Shown one piece after another: positions 35,378 to 46,245 of a stretch of DNA of 64,000 nt. The notes beneath the pieces are model-generated. The model did no database searches. It saw only the letters and a program-made list of their open reading frames with translations, and was not told the origin of the DNA. The position numbers were made by a program, and so were the translations under genes. Within the stretch, counting starts at the first letter, position 1. Every line of letters starts with the position of its first letter. Source of the stretch: Kitasatospora phosalacinea (GTDB taxonomy: Bacteria > Actinomycetota > Actinomycetes > Streptomycetales > Streptomycetaceae); assembly GCF_030268885.1 (NCBI RefSeq), contig NZ_BSSA01000003.1:186001-250000 (forward strand), written 5' to 3'.

Positions 35378-36390
35378 CGCGGTGCGCGGGCCACCGCGAG
35401 GAAGGTCACCCCGACGCCGACCACCGCCCAGGCCGCCAGCACCAGGAACGGCACGGTGAGGTTGGTGGAGTCCAGGTAGGCGATCGAGCGGGCCGCGGAG
35501 GTGCCGGCCCCGTTCGGGATCCACTCGCCGATCGCCCGCCAGAACGCGGGCAGCAGCGGCGGCGGGAAGACGCCGCCCGCGCTGGGGTTGCCCAGCACCA
35601 CGAAGAGCAGCACCGCCAGGCCGATGCCGACCACGTCGAACAGGCACTCCAGGGCCATGGTGACGGCGCCGACCGAGAACACCACCAGGGTGCCGAGGCC
35701 GGTGAGCGCGGCGATCGAGCCGGGCAGCGCGTGCAGGATCGGGCCGATGATCAGCGCGCCGCCGAGGCCCGCCGCGACCGAGTACAGCGCCAGCGTGCCC
35801 AGCCGCAGCACCGCCCGGGCGGTGGTGGCCGGGCGGGAGCCCGCGCTGATGCCGAGGATCGAGGCGACCAGGTAGCCGCCCACGCACCAGCCGACCACCA
35901 GGTAGAAGGCGGACAGGCCCTCGGCGTCGCCCTTGGCCAGCGGGATGGTGTCGTCCACCACCACCGTCCGGCCCTGGCTCGCGGCCAGCTTGCCGACGAT
36001 GCCCTCCGCGGCGGTGGCGGCGGCCGGGCCGCGGGCGTCGGCGACCAGCAGCGCGTCCTGGGTGCCGGTCGGGTCGACGACCCAGGCGGCGTAGATCTTC
36101 TGGTCCTTGATCCGGGCCCGGGCGGTGTCCCCGTCCGGCAGGACGGAGGCGCGGACCGCGTCGTCCGGGACGGCCTCCAGTGCGCCGACCAGCTTGGGCG
36201 CGACCTCCGGCGGGGCGACCACCGCGATGGACAGCTCGTGCGGCGTCGGGTGGTGCAGCGCGCCCACGTACGAGGTGATGAAGCCGAGCTGGAGCAGCAG
36301 GACCGCGACGACCAGGAAGAAGGCGCGCGGGGTGACCGCGTCCCGGAGGTCGCCGAGGAAGCCCTTTCCCGGCTCTGCCTGGTGGGCCAT
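35347..36390 (-). CDS. DUF3533/ABC-2-like membrane protein
   Basis: A 347-residue protein with one N-terminal helix (AFFLVVAVLLLQLGFITSYVG), an extracytoplasmic domain to about 165 (HELSIAVVAPPEVAPKLVGA), and then about five helices to the end, including STNLTVPFLVLAAWAVVGVG. This is the layout of the DUF3533 and YhgE/Pip group of ABC-2-like proteins. It has no ATPase partner. It is divergent from a MarR gene, and may be controlled by it. Substrate unknown. Confidence 0.85.
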   Translation of the reverse strand: MAHQAEPGKGFLGDLRDAVTPRAFFLVVAVLLLQLGFITSYVGALHHPTPHELSIAVVAPPEVAPKLVGALEAVPDDAVRASVLPDGDTARARIKDQKIYAAWVVDPTGTQDALLVADARGPAAATAAEGIVGKLAASQGRTVVVDDTIPLAKGDAEGLSAFYLVVGWCVGGYLVASILGISAGSRPATTARAVLRLGTLALYSVAAGLGGALIIGPILHALPGSIAALTGLGTLVVFSVGAVTMALECLFDVVGIGLAVLLFVVLGNPSAGGVFPPPLLPAFWRAIGEWIPNGAGTSAARSIAYLDSTNLTVPFLVLAAWAVVGVGVTFLAVARAPRLGRPVPRGA

Positions 36391-36444
36391 GGTGTGGTGT
36401 CCCCTCGAGTAGCGACGAATGTGTCGAAAACGTCCAAATCGTTA

Positions 36445-36459
36445 CTTCGTACCACGAAG
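36445..36459. promoter_or_regulatory. inverted repeat in the MarR/DUF3533 divergent promoter
   Basis: CTTCGT-ACC-ACGAAG is a 15-base palindrome midway in the 114-base divergent region, about 45 bases before the MarR ATG. It could be a promoter-proximal operator, but it differs from the GTTG-N7-CAAC sites beyond the MarR gene. Confidence 0.45.
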
Positions 36460-36504
36460 CGGCTGGGTGCCGGTGGAGGCGCGGGCTGCGCGATACTGTC
36501 CGCC

Positions 36505-36969
36505 ATGAGTGACCCCCTGGACGGGCGGAACCCCGCCGAGCTGGCGTTCCTCGCGGTCGAGCGGGAGGTGGCGACGCTGTTCCGGCGCGGCCGGGCGCGG
36601 GCGGCCGAGGTCTCCCGGCGGGTGCACCCCGAGCTGGAGGCCGGGGGGTACGTGCTGCTCGGGTTCATCCGGGAGTCCGGGCGGGCCCGGGTGACCGACG
36701 TCGGGCTGCACTTCGGGGTGGGCAAGGCCACCGTGAGCCGGCAGATCCGGGCGATCGAGGAGCTGGGGCTGCTGCGGCGGGAGACCGACCCGCTGGACCG
36801 GCGGGCCTCGCTGGTGTCGCTGACCGAGGAGGGCGAGCGGCGGTTCGCGGCGGCCCGGGAGGAGCGGATGGCGCGGTTCCGGGCCTCGCTGGCCGGGTGG
36901 GAGTCGGCCGAGCTGGAGCAGTTCGCCCGGCTGCTGCAGCGGTTCAACGAGTCGACCGAGGGGGTCTGA
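36505..36969 (+). CDS. MarR-family regulator
   Basis: A 154-residue MarR protein. The winged helix has GYVLLGFIRESGRARVTDVG, VGKATVSRQIRAIEELGLL, and wing DPLDRRASLVSLTEEG. It stands between a DUF3533 gene (divergent) and an MFS efflux gene (same direction, 108 bases on). Twin GTTG-N7-CAAC palindromes before the efflux gene are its likely operators, so it probably represses the exporter until a drug or metabolite is bound. Confidence 0.93.
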   Translation: MSDPLDGRNPAELAFLAVEREVATLFRRGRARAAEVSRRVHPELEAGGYVLLGFIRESGRARVTDVGLHFGVGKATVSRQIRAIEELGLLRRETDPLDRRASLVSLTEEGERRFAAAREERMARFRASLAGWESAELEQFARLLQRFNESTEGV

Positions 36970-37012
36970 GGGCGGCGCGCCGGGAGGATTCCTTTACCTG
37001 GGCTTGAAGAAA

Positions 37013-37054
37013 GTTGCCTTAGTCAACTATCCACGTATAGTTGCTTGAGGCAAC
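37013..37054. promoter_or_regulatory. twin MarR operators before the MFS gene
   Basis: GTTGCCTTAGTCAAC (37013-37027) and GTTGCTTGAGGCAAC (37040-37054) are both GTTG-N7-CAAC palindromes, 27 bases apart. Together they also make a longer imperfect inverted repeat with 18-base arms. They end 23 bases before the MFS start, so a bound MarR dimer would block transcription. Confidence 0.8.
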
Positions 37055-37077
37055 GAATTTTCAGTCGAAGGAAACGC

Positions 37078-38658
37078 ATGTCGACGACCCTCCCCGCACC
37101 CCCGCAGGACCGGATGTCCCACCGTCAAGTACTCGAAGCCCTCTCGGGCCTGCTGCTCGGCCTGTTCGTGGCCGTGCTCTCCTCCACGGTGGTCTCCAAC
37201 GCCCTGCCGCGGATCCTCACCGACCTGCACGGCGGCGAGTCCGCGTACACCTGGGTGGTGACCGCCGCCCTGCTGTCGATCACCGCCGCCACCCCGCTCT
37301 GGGGCAAGCTCTCCGACCTGGTCAGCAAGAAGCTGCTGGTCCAGATCTCGATGGTGATCTACGTCCTCGCCTCCGGCCTGGCCGGCCTGTCGCAGAGCAT
37401 CGGCATGCTGATCTTCTGCCGGGTGCTGCAGGGCATCGGCGCGGGCGGCGTGATCGCGCTCGGCCAGATCTGCCTGGCCGCGATGGTCCCGCCGCGCGAA
37501 CGCGGCCGCTACAGCGGCTACTTCGGCGCGGTCTTCGCGCTCGCCACCATCGGCGGCCCGCTGATCGGCGGCGTCATCGTGGACACCTCCTGGCTCGGCT
37601 GGCGCTGGTGCTTCTACGTCGGCGTCCCGTTCGCGCTGATCGCCATCCTGGTGCTGCAGCGGACCCTCAAGCTCCCCGAGGCGCCCGTCCGCAAGCCGAA
37701 GATCGACTACCTGGGCGCGACGCTGGTCACCGCCGCCGTCAGCCTGCTGATGATCTGGATCTCGCTGGCCGGGAAGAACTACGACTGGGTCTCCTGGCAG
37801 ACCGCCGTCATGGTGATCGGCGGCCTGGCGCTGGCCGGGCTGTTCGTGCTGGTCGAGAAGCGCGCCGCCGAACCGCTCATCCCGCTCGACCTGTTCCGGC
37901 ACCGCACCGTCACCCTGGCCGCGGTGGCCAGCGCCTTCGTCGGCGTCGGCATGTACGGCACCACCACCTTCCTCGGCCAGTACTTCCAGCTCGCCAAGGA
38001 GAAGACCCCCACCCAGGCCGGGCTGCTCACCCTGCCGATGATCTTCGGCCTGGCGGTCTCCTCCACCGTGGCCGGGAAGCTGATCACCAAGTACGGCAAG
38101 TGGAAGGGCTTCCTGGTCGCGGGCACCGTGCTGCTCGCCGTCGGCCTCGGCCTGCTGGGCACCGCCCGGGCCGACACCGCGTACGGGCTGCTCGCCCTCT
38201 ACATGCTGCTGGCCGGCGTCGGCCTCGGCCTGACCAGCCAGAACCTGGTGCTCGCGGTGCAGAACACGGTGCCGCGCAACGAGCTCGGCGCGGCCAGCTC
38301 CACGGTCACCTTCTTCCGCACCATGGGCGGCGCGATGGGCGTCTCCGCGCTCGGCGCCCTGCTCGGCCACAAGGTCGCCAGCTACACCGCGGAGAACTTC
38401 GCCAAGGCCGGCATCCCCGCCACCGGGGCGTCCGGCGACGGCATCCCGGACCTCAAGAAGCTGCCCGCGCAGATCGTCCCGCTGGTCACCGACGCGTTCG
38501 GGCACGGCGTGGGCACGGTGTTCCTGATCGCCGCCCCGTTCGCCGTGGTGGGCTTCCTGCTGGTGCTGTTCATCCGCGAGGTCCCGCTGCGCACCTCCAA
38601 CGAGGAGCGCCCGGCCGCCCCCGCCGGGGCCAGGGCGACGGAGCTGGTCAACGACTGA
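37078..38658 (+). CDS. DHA2-type MFS drug exporter
   Basis: A 526-residue major facilitator with about 14 helices, the size of the DHA2 (EmrB/QacA) branch. Motif A appears as GKLSDLVSKKLL and motif C-like RVLQGIGAGGVIALGQ and GGPLIGGVIVD. It should export hydrophobic drugs by proton antiport. ATG at 37078 follows GAAGGA. MarR operators lie directly upstream. A natural product or toxin exported by it cannot be guessed from the region. Confidence 0.94.
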   Translation: MSTTLPAPPQDRMSHRQVLEALSGLLLGLFVAVLSSTVVSNALPRILTDLHGGESAYTWVVTAALLSITAATPLWGKLSDLVSKKLLVQISMVIYVLASGLAGLSQSIGMLIFCRVLQGIGAGGVIALGQICLAAMVPPRERGRYSGYFGAVFALATIGGPLIGGVIVDTSWLGWRWCFYVGVPFALIAILVLQRTLKLPEAPVRKPKIDYLGATLVTAAVSLLMIWISLAGKNYDWVSWQTAVMVIGGLALAGLFVLVEKRAAEPLIPLDLFRHRTVTLAAVASAFVGVGMYGTTTFLGQYFQLAKEKTPTQAGLLTLPMIFGLAVSSTVAGKLITKYGKWKGFLVAGTVLLAVGLGLLGTARADTAYGLLALYMLLAGVGLGLTSQNLVLAVQNTVPRNELGAASSTVTFFRTMGGAMGVSALGALLGHKVASYTAENFAKAGIPATGASGDGIPDLKKLPAQIVPLVTDAFGHGVGTVFLIAAPFAVVGFLLVLFIREVPLRTSNEERPAAPAGARATELVND

Positions 38659-38703
38659 CCGGCGGCCGACCGGCGCCGCGGACGCGCCACCGACGACATG
38701 CGA

Positions 38704-38736
38704 GAAGGGCCCCCGCCACTGCGGCGGGGGCCCTTC
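38704..38736. terminator. bidirectional terminator
   Basis: GAAGGGCCCCCGCC and GGCGGGGGCCCTTC form a perfect 14-bp stem with an ACTGC loop between the convergent MFS and small membrane protein genes. Confidence 0.9.
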
Positions 38737-38751
38737 GTCGTGCGCCGTGCG

Positions 38752-38979
38752 CTACTTCGAGGCGATCAGCGAGATGCCGTACAGCACCACGGCCGTGCAG
38801 GCCGCGAAGCAGACGCCCGCCGCGACCAGCGCCGGGACGCCCCGGCCGGTGCCGGCCGCCACGGCGGCCTCCCGGCGGGACAGGGCGAGGTTGCCGAGCG
38901 CGAAGACGACGACCACGGCGACGGTCACCAGCAGGCTGACGCCCGCGGTCTCGGCCAGTGCGGCCCACTTGATGTTCAT
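38752..38979 (-). CDS. small membrane protein linked to the phosphate transporter
   Basis: A 75-residue protein with two helices (AGVSLLVTVAVVVVFALGN and VPALVAAGVCFAACTAVVLYG) joined by a short basic loop LSRREAA. It starts 13 bases after the PiT stop with GAGGAACC as ribosome site, so it is the second gene of the pit operon. Such small proteins often accompany Streptomyces PiT genes; a helper role is inferred. Confidence 0.85.
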   Translation of the reverse strand: MNIKWAALAETAGVSLLVTVAVVVVFALGNLALSRREAAVAAGTGRGVPALVAAGVCFAACTAVVLYGISLIASK

Positions 38980-38992
38980 GGCGGGGTTCCTC

Positions 38993-40162
38993 TCAGGCCG
39001 CGAGGGTGGTCGGGGCGGCGGCCGGGGCGACCACGGCGGGCACCTCGGCGGCGGCCGGGGCCGCGTCGTTGACGTTGTCGGCGTGCACCGGCTGGCGGCG
39101 CGAGACCAGCCACATCGAACCGGCGCCCACCACCAGGGCCAGGCCGACCACGGCCACGCCCCAGTTGCCGCGGTCCGCGACCAGCGCGGCCAGCCCGGAG
39201 ACCACGGCGGCGGCCGGCAGGGTCAGGCCCCAGGTGTAGGCCATCCGGCGGACCATGCCCCAGCGCAGCTTCCCGGACGGGCCGCCCAGGCCCGCGCCCA
39301 TGATGCCGCCGGAGCAGACCTGGGTGGTGGACAGGCCGTAGCCCATGTGCGAGGAGGTCAGGATCACCGTCGCGGCCGCGGCCTCCGAGGAGAAGCCCTG
39401 CGGCGGCTTGATGTCGGCCAGGCCGGAGCCCATCGAGCGGATGATCCGCCAGCCGCCCATGTAGGTGCCGAGCGCGATGGCCAGGCCGGCGCTGACGATC
39501 ACCCAGGTCGGCGGGCCGTCGCCCTTGTGCAGGGCGCCGGCCGAGATCAGGGTCAGCGTGATGATGCCCATGGTCTTCTGCGCGTCGTTGGTGCCGTGCG
39601 CGAGCGAGATCAGCGAGGAGGAGAAGACCTGGCCCCGGCGGAAGCCCTTCTCGGTGCCCTCCTTCGGCGCGCCCCGGGTGATCAGGTACGCCAGCTTGGT
39701 GGCGCCCCAGGAGGCCAGGCCCGCGATGACCGGGGAGGCCACCGCCGGGATCAGGATCTTCGAGACCACGGTGGAGAAGTTCACGCCGTGCAGGCCGACG
39801 CCCACCACGGTGGCGCCGATCAGACCGCCGTACAGGGCGTGCGAGGAGGACGAGGGCAGTCCCTTGAGCCAGGTCAGCAGGTTCCACAGGATCGCGCCGA
39901 CCAGGGCGGCGAAGATGATCGAGGGCTGCAGTCCGGCCTTCTCGTTGACGAGGCCGCCCGAGATGGTGGTGGCGACCTTCACGGAGAGGAAGGCCCCGGC
40001 GAAGTTCAGCACCGCCGCGATCGCGACGGCGACCTTGGGCTTGAGCGCGCCGGTCGCGATGGAGGTGGCCATCGCGTTGGCGGTGTCGTGGAAGCCGTTG
40101 GTGAAGTCGAAGGCGAGCGCCGTGATGATCACAACGGCCACCAGGAACGTGATGTGTTCCAT
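38993..40162 (-). CDS. low-affinity inorganic phosphate transporter (PiT family)
   Basis: A 389-residue PiT permease with about ten helices. The duplicated signature appears as FDFTNGFHDTANAMATSIATG near the N-terminus and SLAHGTNDAQKTMGIITL in the second half. It imports metal phosphate by proton symport. ATG at 40162 precedes MEHITFL, the family start. A PHO box lies about 65-80 bases upstream, which is the pattern of the PhoP-dependent pitH2 gene in S. coelicolor. Confidence 0.94.
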   Translation of the reverse strand: MEHITFLVAVVIITALAFDFTNGFHDTANAMATSIATGALKPKVAVAIAAVLNFAGAFLSVKVATTISGGLVNEKAGLQPSIIFAALVGAILWNLLTWLKGLPSSSSHALYGGLIGATVVGVGLHGVNFSTVVSKILIPAVASPVIAGLASWGATKLAYLITRGAPKEGTEKGFRRGQVFSSSLISLAHGTNDAQKTMGIITLTLISAGALHKGDGPPTWVIVSAGLAIALGTYMGGWRIIRSMGSGLADIKPPQGFSSEAAAATVILTSSHMGYGLSTTQVCSGGIMGAGLGGPSGKLRWGMVRRMAYTWGLTLPAAAVVSGLAALVADRGNWGVAVVGLALVVGAGSMWLVSRRQPVHADNVNDAAPAAAEVPAVVAPAAAPTTLAA

Positions 40163-40225
40163 ACCCAAACAATCGTCGTAGTGGTCGGACTGACGTTGCT
40201 GTCCTCGGCGAAGGTAAGGAGGCAT

Positions 40226-40243
40226 GGTGAACGGGAGGTTAAC
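40226..40243 (-). promoter_or_regulatory. PHO box (PhoP binding site) of the pit operon
   Basis: Read on the minus strand, GTTAACC-TCCC-GTTCACC gives two direct repeat units of 11 bases, matching the PHO-box unit GTTCACC. It lies 64-81 bases before the pit start, suited to PhoP activation under phosphate limitation. Confidence 0.75.
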
Positions 40244-40285
40244 TGGACGCGGAGTCGCGGTTCCGTTCGTTGCGTGGGAGTTGCC

Positions 40286-40335
40286 GAACCGGCCGGTTCC
40301 GGTGGAGACCGGAGCCCCGGTGAGACCGGTCTCAC
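40286..40335. promoter_or_regulatory. two perfect palindromes in the pit/NlpC divergent region
   Basis: GAACCGGCCGGTTC (40286-40299) and GTGAGACCGGTCTCAC (40320-40335) are perfect, unspaced palindromes. They lie between the PHO box and the NlpC/P60 start at 40450. A regulator is likely but cannot be named; the second resembles no operator I recognise. Confidence 0.5.
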
Positions 40336-40449
40336 ACTCGGAACCGGATGAGAATTCACCCGGCGGCCCCGAAAGCACCTGCCCCTGACCGCCCTCCCCG
40401 TGGCAGGATCGGTCCGATCGCCGACGGACAACCAGGGGAGGGCCGGCCG

Positions 40450-41997
40450 ATGGGGGCAGGGCAGCGGACCGAATCGACCGGCCTGCGGCCGTGGGTGCGC
40501 GCCGCGTTGCGCTGCGGAGCGGTGCTCGCCGCCGCCGCGCTCACCCTGCCGTTCTTCACCGCGGCCGCGTACGCCGTCCCCGAGCCGAGCGCCCCGACGG
40601 TCTCCGCCGGGTCCGACCCGCTGGCCGACGCCAAGCGCACCCTCGGGCCGATGCTCGAACAGCTGCACGCGCTCTACCAGCAGGCCGAGAGCGCCACCGA
40701 GAAGTACAACGGCACGGTCGCCGCGCTCGCCGAGCAGCAGGCCACCGTGCAGGACCTCGACAACCGGGCCGAGCTCCAGCAGAAGGCCGTCGACGCGGGC
40801 ACCGACCTGGCCTCCCAGCTCGCCTCCGCGCAGTACCGCAACAGCCAGGTCTCCGGGTACGCCGAACTGCTCATGGCCGAGAACCCGTACGAGGCCGTGG
40901 TGATCGCCGAACTGCTGCACTCCGCCGGGCGCTCGCAGAAGGAGTTCCTGGACCGGCTCAAGGCCGACCGGGACACCCTGACCGCGCTGCGCACCGCCGC
41001 CGAGCAGGCCGTCGCCGAGTCGCAGGCGCTGGCCGCCGAGCAGGAGAAGGCCAGGAACGACGTGGCCGCCAGGCTCGCCGAGGTCGAGCAGCTGGTCGGC
41101 TCGCTCACCGGCGCCCAGCGCGACGAACTGGCCGAGATGGAGAAGCAGCAGGCCAACGAGGCCCAGCTGGCCTTCCTGGCCTCCGGCGCGCTCGGCAAGG
41201 GCGAGCGGACGCCCTCGGCGATCGGCCGCAAGGCGGTCGCCTGGGCGCTGCAGCAGCTCGGCAAGGACTACGTGTGGGGCGGCGCCGGGCCGGACGTCTT
41301 CGACTGCTCCGGCCTGACCTCGCAGGCCTGGCTGCACGCCGGGAAGGCCATCCCGCGCACCAGCCAGGAGCAGTGGGCGCAGCTCAAGCACGTCCCGCTG
41401 AACCAGATCCGGCCCGGCGACCTGATCGTCTACTACGGCGGCGCCACCCACATCGGCATGTACATCGGCGGCGGGCTGATCGTCCAGGCCCCGCACACCG
41501 GCGACGTGGTGAAGGTCACGCAGATCGGGGCCATGCCGATCCTGGGTGCGGTCCGCCCGGACGGGGACGACGCGGCGGACGACGCGGGCGGCGCGTGGAA
41601 GGTGCCGGACGTGCCGCTGGGCGCGGTGAAGATCCAGCCCGCCAAGCCCTCCACGCTGCCGACCCCGCCCGCCACCACGCCGACGTCCACGCCCGGCGCG
41701 CCCGCCACGCCCACCGACCCGGCGTCGCCCTCGGGTTCGGGCACGCCGAGCGGGTCGGGCAGCCCGAGCGGGTCCGGCACGCCGAGCGGCTCGGGCACGC
41801 CTTCGGGCTCGGGCACCCCGAGCGGGACGGGCACGCCCTCGGGTTCCGGCACGCCGAGCGGGACGGGCACGCCCTCGGGCTCGGGCACGTCCTCGGGCTC
41901 GGGCACCCCGAGCGTGGCGGGCACCCCGAGCGGCTCGGAGTCCTCGTCCGCCGGGAGCGGTGCGGCGTCGCCGTCGGGGAGCGGCTCGGCGGGCTGA
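40450..41997 (+). CDS. secreted NlpC/P60 peptidoglycan hydrolase
   Basis: A 515-residue secreted enzyme. A signal sequence (VRAALRCGAVLAAAALTLPF to AAAYA) is followed by a long coiled coil (about 55-240, PcsB/RipA-like) and an NlpC/P60 domain (about 255-370). Catalytic residues are Cys286 in FDCSGLTSQAW and His334 in ATHIGMYIGG. These enzymes cut stem-peptide bonds in peptidoglycan. The C-terminus (about 400-515) is a low-complexity TPSGSG repeat. ATG at 40450 follows GGAGGG. It is divergent from the pit operon. Confidence 0.94.
   Translation: MGAGQRTESTGLRPWVRAALRCGAVLAAAALTLPFFTAAAYAVPEPSAPTVSAGSDPLADAKRTLGPMLEQLHALYQQAESATEKYNGTVAALAEQQATVQDLDNRAELQQKAVDAGTDLASQLASAQYRNSQVSGYAELLMAENPYEAVVIAELLHSAGRSQKEFLDRLKADRDTLTALRTAAEQAVAESQALAAEQEKARNDVAARLAEVEQLVGSLTGAQRDELAEMEKQQANEAQLAFLASGALGKGERTPSAIGRKAVAWALQQLGKDYVWGGAGPDVFDCSGLTSQAWLHAGKAIPRTSQEQWAQLKHVPLNQIRPGDLIVYYGGATHIGMYIGGGLIVQAPHTGDVVKVTQIGAMPILGAVRPDGDDAADDAGGAWKVPDVPLGAVKIQPAKPSTLPTPPATTPTSTPGAPATPTDPASPSGSGTPSGSGSPSGSGTPSGSGTPSGSGTPSGTGTPSGSGTPSGTGTPSGSGTSSGSGTPSVAGTPSGSESSSAGSGAASPSGSGSAG
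41732..41940 (+). repeat. tandem GSGTPS-coding repeat
   Basis: Units of 12-18 bases encoding Gly-Ser-Gly-Thr-Pro-Ser run in frame through the NlpC/P60 C-terminus, with small changes (GTGTPSG, GSGSPSG). The protein segment is unstructured and probably wall-spanning. Slippage at this repeat could change the tail length. Confidence 0.85.
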
Positions 41998-42014
41998 GGC
42001 CCCCGGGCCCCAGG

Positions 42015-44291
<2,277 letters not shown>

Positions 44292-44349
44292 GGCGGTTCT
44301 CCGGAGGGCTCGGGTGCTTGGAGCGTATCCGGTGCGGGCGCGGCGGTGT

Positions 44350-46245
44350 TCAGCCCTCCTTCTGCAGTTCGGCGAGCAGGCGGCGGGCGACGGCGTCGTT
44401 CTGGCGGAAGGACGGGGCGTCGGTGCGGGGGCGGGCGAAGGCGGCCGGGGCGCGGGTGGTGGTGGGGGCGCCGAGGGCGGTGCGGCGGGGGTGCGGGCGG
44501 TGGCCGAGGGCGGGGTCGATCAGCCGGGCGTCGGGGTCGGTGCGGACCAGCCCGGAGCGGTAGACGTGGCCGTCGGGGTCGGTCAGCCGTTCCTCGTCGA
44601 TCCGGCCCTCGCGCAGGAGCTGGCGCAGCAGCGGGTCGTCGGTGCGGTCGAGGGCGTGCCGGGGGAGGAAGGCGTCGACCAGGGCGGTGCCGTGGACGTG
44701 GTGGCCGGGCAGGGCGGGGGAGGAGGCGCGGAAGGTGCCGTGCTCCTCGTCGAGGTCGACGCGCAGCTCGGGGCCGAGGAAGTGCAGCAGCCCGGCGTCG
44801 GAGAGGGCGAGCAGCTGTTCCAGGCGGAAGCCGGGCGGGCCGGAGGCGTAGAAGGAGAAGAAGCCGGCCCACCAGCCGTCGAGGTGGGCGGCGGTGGAGC
44901 GGGCGGTGAGCGGGTGGGCGGGCAGCAGGTGGACGAGGTGGCCGTAGAGCGAGAGCAGGGCGTAGAAGGCGCCCAGGTCGGCGCTGTGCCGCAGGTCGGA
45001 GCGGCGGGCCAGGTCGGCGCGCAGGTGGGCGCGCAGGTGCTGCTGGAGCTCGGCGGGGCTGCCGACCCGCAGGCCGGTGAGCGGGCGGTCGAGCCGTTCC
45101 AGGTCGACGCGGTCCTCGGGGTCGGGGACGGCGGCGGCGACCAGGTCCACCCGCTCGGGGCTGTCCCAGGGGTGGCGGTCGTAGGCGGCGAGGAACTCCG
45201 CCCAGGGCAGGGCGGTGCGCTCGGGGTGGCCGTGGAACAGCTCGTGGTAGTAGCCGAAGCCGATCTCCTTGGCCATCGCGGGCCACAGGTCGCGCCGGAA
45301 GTCGACCTGTTCGTCGGGGAGTTGCAGGTCGGGGCCGAAGTAGCGCGGGAACGGCGGGGGCGGGCCCTGGAGCCGGTAGCCGGTCTTGGCGTGGTACGGG
45401 ACGCCGCGGCGGCTCCCCGCGTACAGCACGGGTTCGCGGCCGGAGGGGTGGTAGCGCAGGCCGCCGCCGGGGCGGGGGGTGAAGCGGCCGCCGCGGCCCT
45501 CGGTGAGCAGGGCGACCAGGTCGACGAAGGCCAGGCCGAGGCCGCGGACCACCACCCGCTCGCCGGGGGCGAGGCCGGAGAGGTCGGCGTCGGCGGTGAA
45601 GGCGGGCGGCAGGTAGGTGCGGCCGTGGCGGGCGGCGAACGCGCGGGGCTCGGCGGTGTCGGGGCCGGGCGCGGAGTCGAGGTGGCCGAGGGCGAGCACC
45701 ACCCGGTCGGCGAGCAGCACGGTGTCGGAGAGGTGGACGCGCTGCGGCCCGTCCGGGTCGCCGGTGATCCGGCGGGCGGTGTCCCGGTGGACGAACAGCC
45801 GGACGTTGTCCGGGAGTTCACCGGCGGCCCGGCGCAGCACCCAGTCCAGGTAGCCGCTCTGGGCGCGCCGGGTGGGGAAGTCGGTGGGGGCGAGGGCGCG
45901 CAGTTCCGCGGCCACCTCCTCGTCCTCGGCCGGGCGGTACGGGGGGTGGGCGGCCGGGTCGGCGGCCCACTCGGCGAGCGAGGGGCCGGGGCGGACCGGG
46001 CCGTCCATGGTGGTGCGCTCGTCGGTGAACATGGTGACGTCCTCGGCCATCGAGTTCATCCGCAGCAGCGGGGACTGCGCGTGCCGCCAGATCCGGCCGC
46101 CGCCGGGCGGGTGCGGGTCGACCAGGTGGACGTCCAACTCGACGCCGGGGCCCAGCAGTTCGGGTGCGTTGGCGGCGATCCGCTCCAGCAGGCCGGTGCC
46201 GCGCGGCCCGGCCCCGATCACGACCAGTACGGGCACCGCGCTCAC
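44350..46245 (-). CDS. FAD/NAD(P)-binding protein of the HI0933/lysine-monooxygenase-like type
   Basis: A 631-residue protein with an N-terminal FAD-binding fold (VPVLVVIGAGPRGTGLLERI, about 3-25), a conserved RMNSMAEDVTMF stretch, and a second nucleotide-binding segment VVVRGLGLAFVDLVALL. It belongs to the FAD-NAD(P)-binding family found in Actinobacteria. GTG at 46245 overlaps the stop of the ABC permease gene as GTGA, so they are translationally coupled. The partner permease and the divergent leader-peptide operon suggest oxidation of an imported sulfur or amino compound; this is inferred. Confidence 0.87.
   Translation of the reverse strand: MSAVPVLVVIGAGPRGTGLLERIAANAPELLGPGVELDVHLVDPHPPGGGRIWRHAQSPLLRMNSMAEDVTMFTDERTTMDGPVRPGPSLAEWAADPAAHPPYRPAEDEEVAAELRALAPTDFPTRRAQSGYLDWVLRRAAGELPDNVRLFVHRDTARRITGDPDGPQRVHLSDTVLLADRVVLALGHLDSAPGPDTAEPRAFAARHGRTYLPPAFTADADLSGLAPGERVVVRGLGLAFVDLVALLTEGRGGRFTPRPGGGLRYHPSGREPVLYAGSRRGVPYHAKTGYRLQGPPPPFPRYFGPDLQLPDEQVDFRRDLWPAMAKEIGFGYYHELFHGHPERTALPWAEFLAAYDRHPWDSPERVDLVAAAVPDPEDRVDLERLDRPLTGLRVGSPAELQQHLRAHLRADLARRSDLRHSADLGAFYALLSLYGHLVHLLPAHPLTARSTAAHLDGWWAGFFSFYASGPPGFRLEQLLALSDAGLLHFLGPELRVDLDEEHGTFRASSPALPGHHVHGTALVDAFLPRHALDRTDDPLLRQLLREGRIDEERLTDPDGHVYRSGLVRTDPDARLIDPALGHRPHPRRTALGAPTTTRAPAAFARPRTDAPSFRQNDAVARRLLAELQKEG

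Noticed and set aside
40320-40335. GTGAGACCGGTCTCAC as another dre site
   Set aside because: The half sites are TGAGACC rather than TGGTC/GACCA; it is a palindrome but not DasR-like.
41732-41940. Possible CRISPR array because of regular repeats
   Set aside because: The repeats are in frame, encode TPSGSG, and have no unique spacers of constant length.
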